Part shown: one piece after another, positions 15,740 to 23,904 of the stretch | Position numbering within the stretch: position 1 is the stretch's first letter | How the letters are laid out: each line of letters opens with the position of its first letter | Source of the DNA: an uncultured Akkermansia sp. | Lineage (GTDB): Bacteria; Verrucomicrobiota; Verrucomicrobiia; Verrucomicrobiales; Akkermansiaceae | Assembly: GCA_947631275.1 (NCBI GenBank) | Contig: CANRKR010000023.1 | Span: forward strand, 1 to 32,592 | DNA length: 32,592 nucleotides | Direction: 5' to 3' | The notes under the pieces: model-generated | What the model was told of the DNA's origin: nothing | The model's input: only the letters and a program-made list of their open reading frames with translations | Databases searched by the model: none | Made by a program: the position numbers and the translations under genes

Positions 15740-16093
15740 ATGGGTCAACAACATCGCAAAGTCACGAAGCGCCGTCGGCGTCACGCCTACATCAAGCGTC
15801 GCAAGGAGATGCTTAAGAACAGCAGTGCAACCTCGCCTGTGCTTTTAGCGAAGAAGGTAACGGATTCTTCGCCTGAGCCGGCGGTTGCAGCGCCTGTCAA
15901 GGAAGCGCCCGCTAAAAAGACGAGCAGCACGCCGAAGGGTACAGCAACCAAGAGATCTGCAACAACTGAAAAGAAGACTGCGGCCAGTAAGGCGGCTGAG
16001 ACAAAGACAGCGACCAAGAAGACTGCCGCAAAGAAGGCGCCGGCAAAGAAACCCGCTGCGAAGAAGACAGCAGAGGCTAAAAAGGAGGCCTGA
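15740..16093 (+). CDS. Lys/Ala-rich histone H1-like basic protein
   Basis: The 117-residue protein has two parts. The first 25 residues (GQQHRKVTKRRRRHAYIKRRKE) are extremely basic and look like a conserved nucleic-acid-binding head. From residue about 50 to the end is a low-complexity tail built from Lys, Ala, Thr and Pro, with KKTAAKK and AKKPAAKK units like those of eukaryotic H1 and chlamydial Hc2. This suggests a non-specific DNA- or RNA-binding, possibly nucleoid-compacting protein. The head could equally bind rRNA. No catalytic motif is present. It is divergent from the Lol-like permease, and 53 bp separate it from the dipeptidase gene. The family assignment of the head is not certain. 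Confidence 0.75.
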   Translation: MGQQHRKVTKRRRRHAYIKRRKEMLKNSSATSPVLLAKKVTDSSPEPAVAAPVKEAPAKKTSSTPKGTATKRSATTEKKTAASKAAETKTATKKTAAKKAPAKKPAAKKTAEAKKEA

Positions 16094-16146
16094 TTATTCT
16101 TCCGTTTCAGTTGTCTTTCCCGTTGGGGCAGGATGGGGAGCCGTGT

Positions 16147-16938
16147 ATGCAGATAGGACTTCACCCGCTCTTGGGGATGCGTTTTTTCAAGGTGAAGCGG
16201 CGGGAAGCCAGGAAAAAGTGGATCTCACTCGTGCTGTCGCTCGGCTGGTTAGTGACAAGCTGTGTGCAGCAGGAGAGGGAAGCGGTGGGAGTGTCGCCGG
16301 TATGCGAAATGCCGGCAGGTTTCTGCTATGTGGATGAGGTAGCGCCGTGGGTGCGAGCAGATTTGAAATACGCTGGTAACGATAATTTTGTCGGACGACC
16401 GATTACCGGGTATGAGGGGAAGCGCGCCATTCTGCGGCAGGATGCTGCCAGAGCCTTGCGGCGTGCCGCGCAACTTTTGCAACGACAAGGATATGGCCTC
16501 TTGATATGGGATGCGTATCGTCCCATCCGCGCATTGCGAGATTTTCGCGCGTGGTCGTACTCCTCCGATGAGAGTACGAGAGCTACCTTTTATCCGCGTA
16601 TCACCAAGCGTAAAATCTATGAGGATCATTACATTGGCGATAGCTCGGAGCACACATGGGGCATCGCTGTGGATATTACCCTCTATCGCCTGAAAGACGG
16701 AAAGCTTGTGGATATGGGGGGGCGACATGATTTGCTGGATCCCAAGTCTGCGACGGATTCCCCGGAGGTGACCAGCCGGCAGCGAATCAACCGTAGTATC
16801 CTGCGTGATGCCATGCGTGCCGTGGGTTTTGAAAACTACGCCAAAGAATGGTGGCATTACAGACTGACGGATTCCCGTCCCTGGTATGCGTACGATTTTC
16901 CATTGCGGGATAACTTACGGCAGTCAGCTGTTCATTGA
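16147..16938 (+). CDS. VanX/DdpX-type D-alanyl-D-alanine dipeptidase lipoprotein (peptidase M15D)
   Basis: The 263-residue zinc dipeptidase carries the VanX motifs in order: WDAYRP (Arg125, transition-state arginine), SEHTWGIAVD (zinc ligands His169 and Asp176) and EWWHY (catalytic Glu234 and zinc ligand His237). It should cleave D-Ala-D-Ala. A basic segment and a hydrophobic stretch end in LVTSC (lipobox, Cys39), so it is probably a lipoprotein facing the periplasm, which suggests peptidoglycan-fragment recycling rather than cytoplasmic vancomycin resistance. No vanA or vanH is present. I chose ATG 16147 because GGGGAG lies 6 nt upstream; ATG 16177 would give a shorter, equally valid signal peptide, and ATG 16111 a longer one. 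Confidence 0.88.
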   Translation: MQIGLHPLLGMRFFKVKRREARKKWISLVLSLGWLVTSCVQQEREAVGVSPVCEMPAGFCYVDEVAPWVRADLKYAGNDNFVGRPITGYEGKRAILRQDAARALRRAAQLLQRQGYGLLIWDAYRPIRALRDFRAWSYSSDESTRATFYPRITKRKIYEDHYIGDSSEHTWGIAVDITLYRLKDGKLVDMGGRHDLLDPKSATDSPEVTSRQRINRSILRDAMRAVGFENYAKEWWHYRLTDSRPWYAYDFPLRDNLRQSAVH

Positions 16939-17187
16939 GAAGACAGAATGGTGCACACCCGGAAGGAATGTGTTCCGAGGTGATTAGATTGATCGTCGAA
17001 TTGTGCGAGATAATCAGTTCCTTCGTATCACAGTCGTGTAGAACGTGTTAATGTCCAATATTCTTGTGCTTCTCATCCGTGCCGGACACGCTCGGGATTT
17101 CTCCATTTCTCCTTGCGGAATTTATGGATTGGTCTCTGAAAGTTACGATGGTCAGAGGGGTTGTCCCGCAGCGTATATTTCCGAGAG

Positions 17188-17216
17188 TTGACTTGCAGGA
17201 GGGGGCAGTCTATAAT
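17188..17216 (+). promoter_or_regulatory. Near-consensus promoter of argH
   Basis: TTGACT (17188-17193), exactly 17 bp, TATAAT (17211-17216): eleven of twelve consensus bases. Only 8 nt separate the -10 from the ATG at 17225, so the transcript should begin at or within a base or two of the start codon. Confidence 0.85.
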
Positions 17217-17224
17217 GCCCCACT

Positions 17225-18589
17225 ATGTGGACAGGACGCTTTACTCAAGCGACAGCTGACAAGGTGCTGCGCTATTCGGAATCTGTATCTTATGACTGGG
17301 AACTCTATCGGCATGATATTGCGGGTTCAATAGCTCATGCCCGCGCGCAGCTGGCAGCCGGAATGCTTACGCAAGAGGAGTTTGACGCCATTGAGGAAGG
17401 ATTGCGCAGCATCCTCGCAGATATCGACGCCGGCAATTTTGCGTGGAAACGTGAATTGGAAGATGTGCATATGAACATCGAAAGCGAACTGACCCATCGC
17501 ATTGGATCCACGGGGGCCAAGTTGCACACTGCACGCTCCCGCAATGATCAGGTGGCTACCGATACTCGCTTGTACTGCCGGGACCGTATCGATTCCATTC
17601 TTCCTGCTTTGCGTGGGTTGCAGCGCGTTCTCGTGGACAAAGCGGAGCAGTACCAGGATTTGCGCATCCCGGGCTATACGCACTTGCAGCGTGCACAGCC
17701 GGTGACGGTGGCACACCACCTGCTGGCGTACGTGGAGATGTTGGCACGGGATGCCTCGCGGTTGGCTGACTGTCGGCGTCGCTTGAATGTGTGTCCGCTT
17801 GGTTCGGGGGCTATTGCTGGCTCCACAATCAATCTTGACCGCGCTGCCATCGCTGCCGAATTGGGCTTTGATGCCGTTACGGAGAATTCTATGGACGCCA
17901 TCGCGGATCGAGATTATGTGTTGGAGTGTCTCTTCTGTCTTTCGCTCATCGGAGTTCATCTCAGTCGACTCAGTGAGGATCTCGTGTTGTGGAGCAGCTC
18001 AGAATTCGGCTTCTGCACCTTGTCAGATGCCCACACCACCGGTTCCAGCCTCATGCCGCAGAAAAAGAATCCCGATGTCTGCGAGCTCACTCGCGGCAAA
18101 ACCGGGCGACTCGTGGGTAACCTCGTTAGCGTGCTCGTTGCGGTGAAGGGGCTACCACTCACGTATAATCGCGATTTGCAGGAGGATAAGGAGCCCCTCT
18201 TCGATTCCTTCGCTACCATTCTGCTGGCCCTGCAGGTAAATGCCGAGATGATCGATGCGATGCAGATGAACCCCGATCGCTGCGCCTCTGCTGTGGCGGA
18301 TCCTCTCCTGCTCGCAACAGATCTTGCGGACTACCTTGTGCGTCGCGGGATTCCTTTCCGACAAGCCCATGAGCTGGTGGGCAAGGCTGTTGCTTTCTCT
18401 GTGGATACCGACACTCCGCTGAATCAACTTTCTCCTGAACAGTTCCAATCCATCTCCTCTGCCTTTGGCGAGGATGTCCACAGCGTTTTTGATCTTGAGC
18501 GGGCTTTCCGTTTGCGCACCAATCCCGGATCTCCCGGTGCTGAGCGCACGAAGCATCGTCTCGCCTATTGGCGCAAAGAACTCAGCTGA
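17225..18589 (+). CDS. argH: Argininosuccinate lyase
   Basis: It splits argininosuccinate into arginine and fumarate, the last step of arginine synthesis. The 454-residue protein begins MWTGRFTQATADKVLRYSES, the canonical start. It has DVHMNIESELTHRIG at about residue 80, HTARSRNDQVATDTRLY at about 101, and the superfamily signature GSSLMPQKKNPD at about 272. Length is normal. No other arginine gene is near. The start codon follows a strong promoter by 8 nt, which implies a leaderless mRNA. The 3' end overlaps the convergent tmk gene by 8 bp within the palindrome CTCAGCTGAG. Confidence 0.97.
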   Translation: MWTGRFTQATADKVLRYSESVSYDWELYRHDIAGSIAHARAQLAAGMLTQEEFDAIEEGLRSILADIDAGNFAWKRELEDVHMNIESELTHRIGSTGAKLHTARSRNDQVATDTRLYCRDRIDSILPALRGLQRVLVDKAEQYQDLRIPGYTHLQRAQPVTVAHHLLAYVEMLARDASRLADCRRRLNVCPLGSGAIAGSTINLDRAAIAAELGFDAVTENSMDAIADRDYVLECLFCLSLIGVHLSRLSEDLVLWSSSEFGFCTLSDAHTTGSSLMPQKKNPDVCELTRGKTGRLVGNLVSVLVAVKGLPLTYNRDLQEDKEPLFDSFATILLALQVNAEMIDAMQMNPDRCASAVADPLLLATDLADYLVRRGIPFRQAHELVGKAVAFSVDTDTPLNQLSPEQFQSISSAFGEDVHSVFDLERAFRLRTNPGSPGAERTKHRLAYWRKELS

Positions 18590-19193
18590 GTTCACCGAGG
18601 AGAACCTTGACGTACTCGAGCACGCGGGTGTGAACGTTGAGCGCATCCGCCGTGGCGTCGATCTGTCGCCACCAGGGAGCTTTCAAGGCCGCGTAGATCC
18701 GACGGCAGGCTTCCAAAAAATGTTGCTGTTCGAAAGCATCGTTGGTTTCGCCGCGGTTGCGGATACGTCCCAGCGCTACCTCCACCGGGATATCCAGCCA
18801 GAATGCCGCATCCGGCTGCGGCGCAAAGCTCTCGTTGAGACGTTGTAATTCTATCGGGTCAATGCCGGTTGCACCCTGGTAGGCAAGCATGGAGGGGTAG
18901 TAGCGATCCAGGAGCACCCAACAGCCACGCTCTAATGCAGGGGTAATGAGCTGTTCGACGTGCTCGCGTCGGTCGCGCAACAGGCAGTCCACCTCTTCCT
19001 CCACAGGCAGACGCTTGCCACTTGCCGCTGCTGCTCGCACCCTCATTCCCCACTCCCCGCGCGTCGGTTCGTAATCGGTTACGACCCGGATCCCCTGCGA
19101 CTCCAGGTATTCTCTCAGCAGGCGGACCTGGGTAGATTTTCCTGTTCCGTCAATTCCCTCAAATACAATCAATTTGCCGCGTCGCTTCTCCAT
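18582..19193 (-). CDS. tmk: Thymidylate kinase
   Basis: It phosphorylates dTMP to dTDP with ATP. The 203-residue protein has the P-loop FEGIDGTGKST at residues 11-21, DYEPTRGEWG (the dTMP-binding region) at about 40, DRYYPSMLAYQG at about 96, and RIRNRGETNDAFEQ in the lid region. Length is usual. The last codons overlap argH on the opposite strand. Upstream are 141 bp of AT-rich DNA before dinB, and any promoter there is weak. Confidence 0.95.
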   Translation of the reverse strand: MEKRRGKLIVFEGIDGTGKSTQVRLLREYLESQGIRVVTDYEPTRGEWGMRVRAAAASGKRLPVEEEVDCLLRDRREHVEQLITPALERGCWVLLDRYYPSMLAYQGATGIDPIELQRLNESFAPQPDAAFWLDIPVEVALGRIRNRGETNDAFEQQHFLEACRRIYAALKAPWWRQIDATADALNVHTRVLEYVKVLLGELS

Positions 19194-19334
19194 GCTTCCA
19201 GCCTACCATAAAGCTTTTTCAAGTGCAAGCACAGGACTTCGCATTGCAGGATGATTTTATTTGTAAATAATTATATATAAATGAATTAATAACTACTTAG
19301 CGCGACATGCTTCTTTGCCAGCTTATGACTTTCG

Positions 19335-20555
19335 CTAATGTCGAAAGCGCTTTCTCATGTACTCCACCGTTTTGTGAAGCGTATCCATCCGATATATCTG
19401 TTCCAAATGTCCCGCGAAATCCAGTCCGTAGCGCTTTTGTAAGTCATTAAGCAAGTCTTTCATGGATTCATCCTCCCCACCATCGGTTTCCGAGAAAAGA
19501 CTCTTCATGACAAGTTGTTGCTTCTCTTCACCGGATAAATTGTGCACTCCCACGCCGATGAGTCGTACCGGGCGTTTTTCTACTTTGTCCAGCAAACGGA
19601 CTGCTTCCCGGTAGATGGAAAGAGCTGTGGTACAGTCCGATGCGCTACGGGATCGGGTAATTCCTCTCATATCAGCAAAGGTGAGTTTCAAGGTCACGCC
19701 GTTACCGCGCAGCTGGTGCCGCTTCATGCGGTGTTCCACACACAAGGCAAGAAGAATAAGGATATCCCTGAGCAGTGCAAAGTTGCACACATCTTCCTGA
19801 AAGGTAACCTCGCGGCTGATGGATTTTGCATTCTGCGGACGGTGGGGCGTCACCTCCCGTTCGTCGATACCCGAAGCGAGCTGCGTGATCCATTGCCCTT
19901 GCTTTCCCAGCAGACGAACGACTATTTCGTTATTTTTACGGATGTCACGAACTGTGCGAATACCCACCGCGTAAAGTTTCTGAGCCGTCCTTTCTCCGAC
20001 GGTGTAGATAACCCGAACATTACGATCTATGATCAGATTGACAAAATCTTGTGCTGTGGGGATCTCGAAGTATCCATCGGGCTTTTTTTCTTCACTGGCG
20101 GTCTTCGCAGCCATTTTGGAGTAAGCCACGCCCACAGAGCAGGTCAGCCCCAGCTCATCTTTCGTGCGCTGCTTAATGATCTGTGCAATTTCTCGCGCCC
20201 CTGCCAGATTTCCCGCCCGGGCCGTTACGTCCAAGTAGGCCTCATCAAGGGCGATCGCCTCGGTGGCAGAGGAATAGGAATCCCATATTTCGCGAAGTTG
20301 TCTGGATATGGCCCTGTACTTGTCAATGTTCGGGCGCATGTAGATTCCTTCGGGACAAAGCCTGTAGGCCTCCTTGATGTTCATGGCGGAATGCACACCG
20401 TACTTTCGGGCTTCATAGCAGCAAGTAGACACCACTCCGCGTTCGTTTGGCAGAGCTCCGATAATCAACGGTTTTCCCTGCAGTGCAGGGTTATCTCTCA
20501 CCTCCACAGATGCAAAGAATGCATCCATATCCACGTGTATGATAATGCGCTTCAT
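19335..20555 (-). CDS. dinB: DNA polymerase IV (Y-family, error-prone)
   Basis: The 406-residue protein starts MKRIIIHVDMDAFFASVEVRDNP, giving the first catalytic Asp at residues 8-10. VVSTCCYEARKYGVHSAM follows, then the second acidic motif ALDEAYLDVT (usual form S-x-D-E-x-Y-L-D). Helix-hairpin-helix and little-finger regions come next, ending with a region rich in basic residues. It performs translesion synthesis. The longer open frame back to 20660 lacks conservation, so ATG 20555 (after GGAAGGGG) is chosen. A weak promoter-like pair lies just upstream. No LexA-type box was recognised. Confidence 0.95.
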   Translation of the reverse strand: MKRIIIHVDMDAFFASVEVRDNPALQGKPLIIGALPNERGVVSTCCYEARKYGVHSAMNIKEAYRLCPEGIYMRPNIDKYRAISRQLREIWDSYSSATEAIALDEAYLDVTARAGNLAGAREIAQIIKQRTKDELGLTCSVGVAYSKMAAKTASEEKKPDGYFEIPTAQDFVNLIIDRNVRVIYTVGERTAQKLYAVGIRTVRDIRKNNEIVVRLLGKQGQWITQLASGIDEREVTPHRPQNAKSISREVTFQEDVCNFALLRDILILLALCVEHRMKRHQLRGNGVTLKLTFADMRGITRSRSASDCTTALSIYREAVRLLDKVEKRPVRLIGVGVHNLSGEEKQQLVMKSLFSETDGGEDESMKDLLNDLQKRYGLDFAGHLEQIYRMDTLHKTVEYMRKRFRH

Positions 20556-20575
20556 CCCCTTCCAGAGCGCTCGAC

Positions 20576-20604
20576 ATTTTGCCGTAATCTTCCGTAATTT
20601 ACAA
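20576..20604 (-). promoter_or_regulatory. Possible dinB promoter
   Basis: Minus strand: TTGTAA (20604-20599), 17 bp, CAAAAT (20581-20576), each four of six matches. It lies 20 bp before the ATG. Support is spacing and position only. Confidence 0.35.
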
Positions 20605-20680
20605 GTGTTTTGGAGTGCATCTGGATCTTTGTGAAATGCAGGAAGAAGTGCACAAGACATAAATTCCTATGAGATAAAGA

Positions 20681-20709
20681 TTGACAGAGGAAGGGAAAGG
20701 GAGTATCCT
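20681..20709 (+). promoter_or_regulatory. Promoter of the rpsB-tsf operon
   Basis: TTGACA (20681-20686), 17 bp, TATCCT (20704-20709). The predicted transcript start near 20716 leaves a leader of about 104 nt before rpsB, the longest of the clear promoters here. GGAAGG (20741-20746) and CCTTCC (20766-20771) could pair within it. Confidence 0.7.
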
Positions 20710-20819
20710 GCGTCCTCCCTGCTGATGCCGCTCATACAAAGGAAGGCTGAGGGAACCATGCGGCACCTTCCAATCAACCGTTTGGCCTGCTCTAAGGCTG
20801 ATCAACCCACAGAAATAAA

Positions 20820-21509
20820 ATGATAGACGAACTCATCACCAAGATGGTGGAAGCCGGTGTGCACTTTGGTCACCAGACCCGGAAATGGCACCCGAACATG
20901 AAGAAGTATATCCTCGCCCAAAAGAATGGTATTCATATCATCGACCTGGAGCAGACGGAGAAATGCCTGGATGCGGCCTCGAATTTTTTGGCAGACTTGG
21001 CCGCGAAGAACCGCAAAATCCTTTTTGTAGGGTGTAAGCGTCAGGCGCAGGACGCGGTAAGAGAGGCAGCGGAGGCTACGGGGCAGTACTATGTGAATTT
21101 CCGTTGGCTGGGAGGTATGCTCACCAACATGTCCACGATCAGGAAGAGCATTACTCGTCTTGATTATCTTGAAAATCTTGCTTCCCAGCCGGAGTATAAG
21201 AGTATGTCCAAGAAGGAGCTCGCCGCCCTCTCCCGCGAACGAGAGAAACTTCTGCGCAATCTTTGCGGGATCCGCAATATGGGCGGCCTTCCCGATGCCA
21301 TCGTAGCGATCGGCGCCGATCATGAGGACATCGCCATACGTGAGGCGCACATCCTTGGCATTCCTGTGGTGGTGCTCACCGATACGAATGGTGATCCTGA
21401 CAGTGTGGAATACCCCATCCCGGGCAATGACGATGCTGTGCGTTCTATTCGCTTGATCCTCTCTGTGCTGGTGGAGGCGATCAACAAGGCGCGTCCCATC
21501 ACGGACTAA
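20820..21509 (+). CDS. rpsB: 30S ribosomal protein S2
   Basis: The 229-residue protein begins MIDELITKMVEAGVHFGHQTRKWHPNMKKYI, followed by RNKIL-type and NFRWLGGMLTNMSTIRKSI signatures and ends near GNDDAVRSIRLIL. These are classic S2 motifs. S2 joins late to the small-subunit body-head junction. The operon partner tsf follows after 29 bp, the near-universal arrangement. No Shine-Dalgarno-like sequence precedes the ATG (CCCACAGAAATAAA), so initiation may rely on S1 or an unstructured leader. The roughly 104-nt leader may allow feedback by S2, as in other bacteria; this is inference. Confidence 0.98.
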   Translation: MIDELITKMVEAGVHFGHQTRKWHPNMKKYILAQKNGIHIIDLEQTEKCLDAASNFLADLAAKNRKILFVGCKRQAQDAVREAAEATGQYYVNFRWLGGMLTNMSTIRKSITRLDYLENLASQPEYKSMSKKELAALSREREKLLRNLCGIRNMGGLPDAIVAIGADHEDIAIREAHILGIPVVVLTDTNGDPDSVEYPIPGNDDAVRSIRLILSVLVEAINKARPITD

Positions 21510-21538
21510 ATTTCAACCTTACAAATTTCGATTTTGAT

Positions 21539-22405
21539 ATGGCAGAGATTACTGCACAAATGGTGAAGGAGCTGCGCGCCAAGACAGACGCCGGCATGAT
21601 GGATTGCAAAAACGCGCTTGTGGAATGCGGCGGCGATATGGAGGAAGCCGTCAAGTATCTCCGCGAGAAGGGTATCGCGAAGGCGGCAAAGAAGGCTGAT
21701 CGCGAGGCCAACGAGGGTATGGTGGCCACCGAAGTGGAGAGTAAGGATGGCATCATCTTTGAGATCAACTGCGAGACGGATTTTTGCTCCAAGGGCGACA
21801 AGTTTAAGGCTCTCGTTGCAAAGGTCGGCGGCGTGTTGAAGGCCTCCTCTGCTACCACGACGGAACAAGCTCTGGCAACCCCTATGGAGGGAACAACCGT
21901 GGAGACCTATATCGCGGAGCAATGCGCTGCGATTGGCGAGAACATGAAACTGCGTCGTTTTGACCGCTTCACGATGACGGGTGAGGGATCGTTGACTTCC
22001 TACATCCACATGGGTGGCAAGGTGGGCGTGTTGCTGCAGGTGGCCTGCACGAAACCTGAGACGGCGGAGAATGCCGTTTTTGCCACGGTCTGCAAGGATC
22101 TCACGTTGCACATTGCTGCCTGCGCTCCCAAGAGCGTTGATTCTTCCTCTCTGGATCCCGCTTTCGTGGCGGAGGAACAGGAGATCGCAAAAGCGCAGCT
22201 CATCGCCGAGGGCAAGCCGGAGGCTCTGCTGGAGAAGATTCTCCCCGGCAAACTGCGTGCGCTTTACAAGCAGAGTTGTCTGCTGAACCAGGAGTTCGTG
22301 AAGGACACTTCCATCACCGTGGAGAAACTTCTGCAGAATACATCCAGGGAGTTGGGCGATACCATCAGCGTCGTGGCTTTCCGCCGCTTCCAGCTGGGCG
22401 CTTAA
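21539..22405 (+). CDS. tsf: Translation elongation factor Ts
   Basis: Guanine-nucleotide exchange factor for EF-Tu, 288 residues. The N-terminal UBA-like region MVKELRAKTDAGMMDCKNALVE is diagnostic, followed by IFEINCETDFCSKGDKF (usual form TDFVAR) and HIAACAPKSV (usual H-I-A-A in the core). Length is normal for bacterial EF-Ts. It is co-transcribed with rpsB; a strong hairpin follows 20 bp after the stop. No ribosome-binding site is apparent before the ATG. Confidence 0.98.
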   Translation: MAEITAQMVKELRAKTDAGMMDCKNALVECGGDMEEAVKYLREKGIAKAAKKADREANEGMVATEVESKDGIIFEINCETDFCSKGDKFKALVAKVGGVLKASSATTTEQALATPMEGTTVETYIAEQCAAIGENMKLRRFDRFTMTGEGSLTSYIHMGGKVGVLLQVACTKPETAENAVFATVCKDLTLHIAACAPKSVDSSSLDPAFVAEEQEIAKAQLIAEGKPEALLEKILPGKLRALYKQSCLLNQEFVKDTSITVEKLLQNTSRELGDTISVVAFRRFQLGA

Positions 22406-22425
22406 ACCTGCATCAATTTTAACTC

Positions 22426-22463
22426 AACGGCTGCGCCGGCGATCGTTCACCTGCGCAGCCGTT
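22426..22463 (+). terminator. Hairpin terminator after tsf
   Basis: A perfect 11-bp GC-rich stem, AACGGCTGCGC (22426-22436) with GCGCAGCCGTT (22453-22463), has a 16-nt loop and is followed by CCTTTTCC. The T-tract is modest, so it may terminate only part of the transcripts and let some through to mnmE, whose GTG start is 12 nt further on. Confidence 0.6.
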
Positions 22464-22475
22464 CCTTTTCCTGCC

Positions 22476-23813
22476 GTGTCCACCATCGCAGCTATCGCCA
22501 CACCTTCCGGTACAGGAGCTCTTTCCCTCATCCGTGTCAGCGGCTCGCAAACGAGGGAGGTAATTCTTACTGCTTGTAGCGGACTCAAACGAATGCCTTC
22601 CGCTCGCCGCGTGACTTTGGTACAGGTTTGTGACGCGGATGGTGCGGTATTGGATTCCTGCCTGCTCACCTTTTTCCCTGCGCCGCGCAGTTTTACCGGT
22701 GAGGACGTGGCAGAGCTTTCCTGTCATGGCGGTCAGCTTGTGACGCAACGCGTACTGGAGAGGCTTTTCGCTTGCGGAGCACGTCCTTCTGAGCCGGGAG
22801 AATTTTCTCGCCGGGCCTTTGAGAATGGCAAGATGGATCTCACCCGTGCCGAGGCCATCATGGATATCATCAGCGCCGGGAGCGATCTTGCCTTGCGCGC
22901 TGCGCAGCATCAGCTTGCCGGAGGGATTGAGCGACCCGTTCAGTCGGCTATCGATACCCTTGTTTCGACTTGCGCTTTGCTGGAGGCGCACATTGATTTT
23001 CCGGAGGAAGATATTCCGGAGCAAAATATTCAATCCCTGCTCGCCGATATCTTCAGGGTGAAGCGTGATGTCGGGCAACTGCTGAGCACGGCGACTCGCG
23101 GACGCTTGTTGCGGGAGGGCATCCGCGTGGCAATTATTGGTGCGCCAAACGCCGGGAAATCCTGCTTACTGAACCGCCTGCTTGGTTACGAGCGCGCTAT
23201 CGTGAGCGCAATTCCCGGCACCACTCGTGACACCATTGAGGAGACGATAATCTTCGGCGGATTCAGTTTGCGATTCATTGATACAGCCGGACTTCGTGAG
23301 TCTGATGACAGTGTGGAGCGTGTGGGGATGCAGCGCACGATGGAGGCTTTGAATCATGCCGATCTCATTCTTGAGGTGCGGGACGCTTCCTCGCCTCATT
23401 TCCCTCTCCCGCAGGATACCGCTCCTGCGGATGGTACGGCGCGCCTGGTATTGCTGAACAAAAGCGACCTGCCGATGCATCCCTCCCACGCCGCGGATCA
23501 TGGCATCCGCATCTCCTGTCTTACCGGCGATGGTTTCGAGACACTCAGGCAGGCTATTATCGGGGCATTTTCGGATTCTGTTCTCGGCGTGCAATCGTCT
23601 GCCGTTGCTGTCAACGCCCGCCACCGTTTTGCCCTGCAGCAGGCTCTGGATGCGCTTGAGCGTGCCGAATCCTCCCTTTCTCAGAACTTGGCAGCTGAGC
23701 TCGTTGCCATCGATCTGCGCGAGGCTCTTGAAGCTCTCGGCTCCATTACCGGACGTGTCGACACGGAGGACATTCTCACACGCGTTTTCTCCACTTTCTG
23801 CATCGGAAAGTGA
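22476..23813 (+). CDS. mnmE: tRNA-modifying GTPase MnmE (TrmE)
   Basis: With MnmG it makes the 5-carboxymethylaminomethyl group on U34 of several tRNAs. The 445-residue protein has an N-terminal folate-binding domain (IAAIATPSGTGALSLIRVSG, then FTGEDVAELSCHGG and PGEFSRRAFENGKMDLTRAEA). A helical domain is interrupted by a G domain with G1 GAPNAGKS (222-229), G2 GTTRDTIEE, G3 DTAG and G4 NKSD, and the obligatory C-terminal FCIGK is present. The start is GTG at 22476. It has no clear promoter of its own and lies only 12 bp after the tsf hairpin. Confidence 0.97.
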   Translation: MSTIAAIATPSGTGALSLIRVSGSQTREVILTACSGLKRMPSARRVTLVQVCDADGAVLDSCLLTFFPAPRSFTGEDVAELSCHGGQLVTQRVLERLFACGARPSEPGEFSRRAFENGKMDLTRAEAIMDIISAGSDLALRAAQHQLAGGIERPVQSAIDTLVSTCALLEAHIDFPEEDIPEQNIQSLLADIFRVKRDVGQLLSTATRGRLLREGIRVAIIGAPNAGKSCLLNRLLGYERAIVSAIPGTTRDTIEETIIFGGFSLRFIDTAGLRESDDSVERVGMQRTMEALNHADLILEVRDASSPHFPLPQDTAPADGTARLVLLNKSDLPMHPSHAADHGIRISCLTGDGFETLRQAIIGAFSDSVLGVQSSAVAVNARHRFALQQALDALERAESSLSQNLAAELVAIDLREALEALGSITGRVDTEDILTRVFSTFCIGK

Positions 23814-23890
23814 AATTTCACGCCGGGAGAAAACAAAAGGAGAACCGATTCTCCGGAGTAACTTTCTGAGCGGAGCAGGAGGAAAAAAGA

Positions 23891-23904
23891 GATCACAGGT
23901 GATC
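23891..23904 (-). terminator. Possible terminator at the sulfatase stop
   Basis: On the minus strand GATCAC-CT-GTGATC forms a short hairpin holding the stop codon and is followed by TCTCTTTTTT. The stem is only 5-6 bp. Convergent mnmE ends 80 bp away. Confidence 0.35.

Noticed and set aside
16147..16938. Vancomycin-resistance cluster
   Set aside because: Only a VanX-type enzyme is present, with no VanH, VanA or VanRS, and it is predicted to be exported.
17064..17333. 89-codon frame overlapping the argH start
   Set aside because: It covers the argH promoter in another frame and lacks homology; argH starts clearly at 17225.
23810..23858. Palindromes GTGAAATTTCAC and GGAGAA-CCGA-TTCTCC after mnmE
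   Set aside because: Stems are short and not followed by T-runs, so I do not call a terminator for mnmE.
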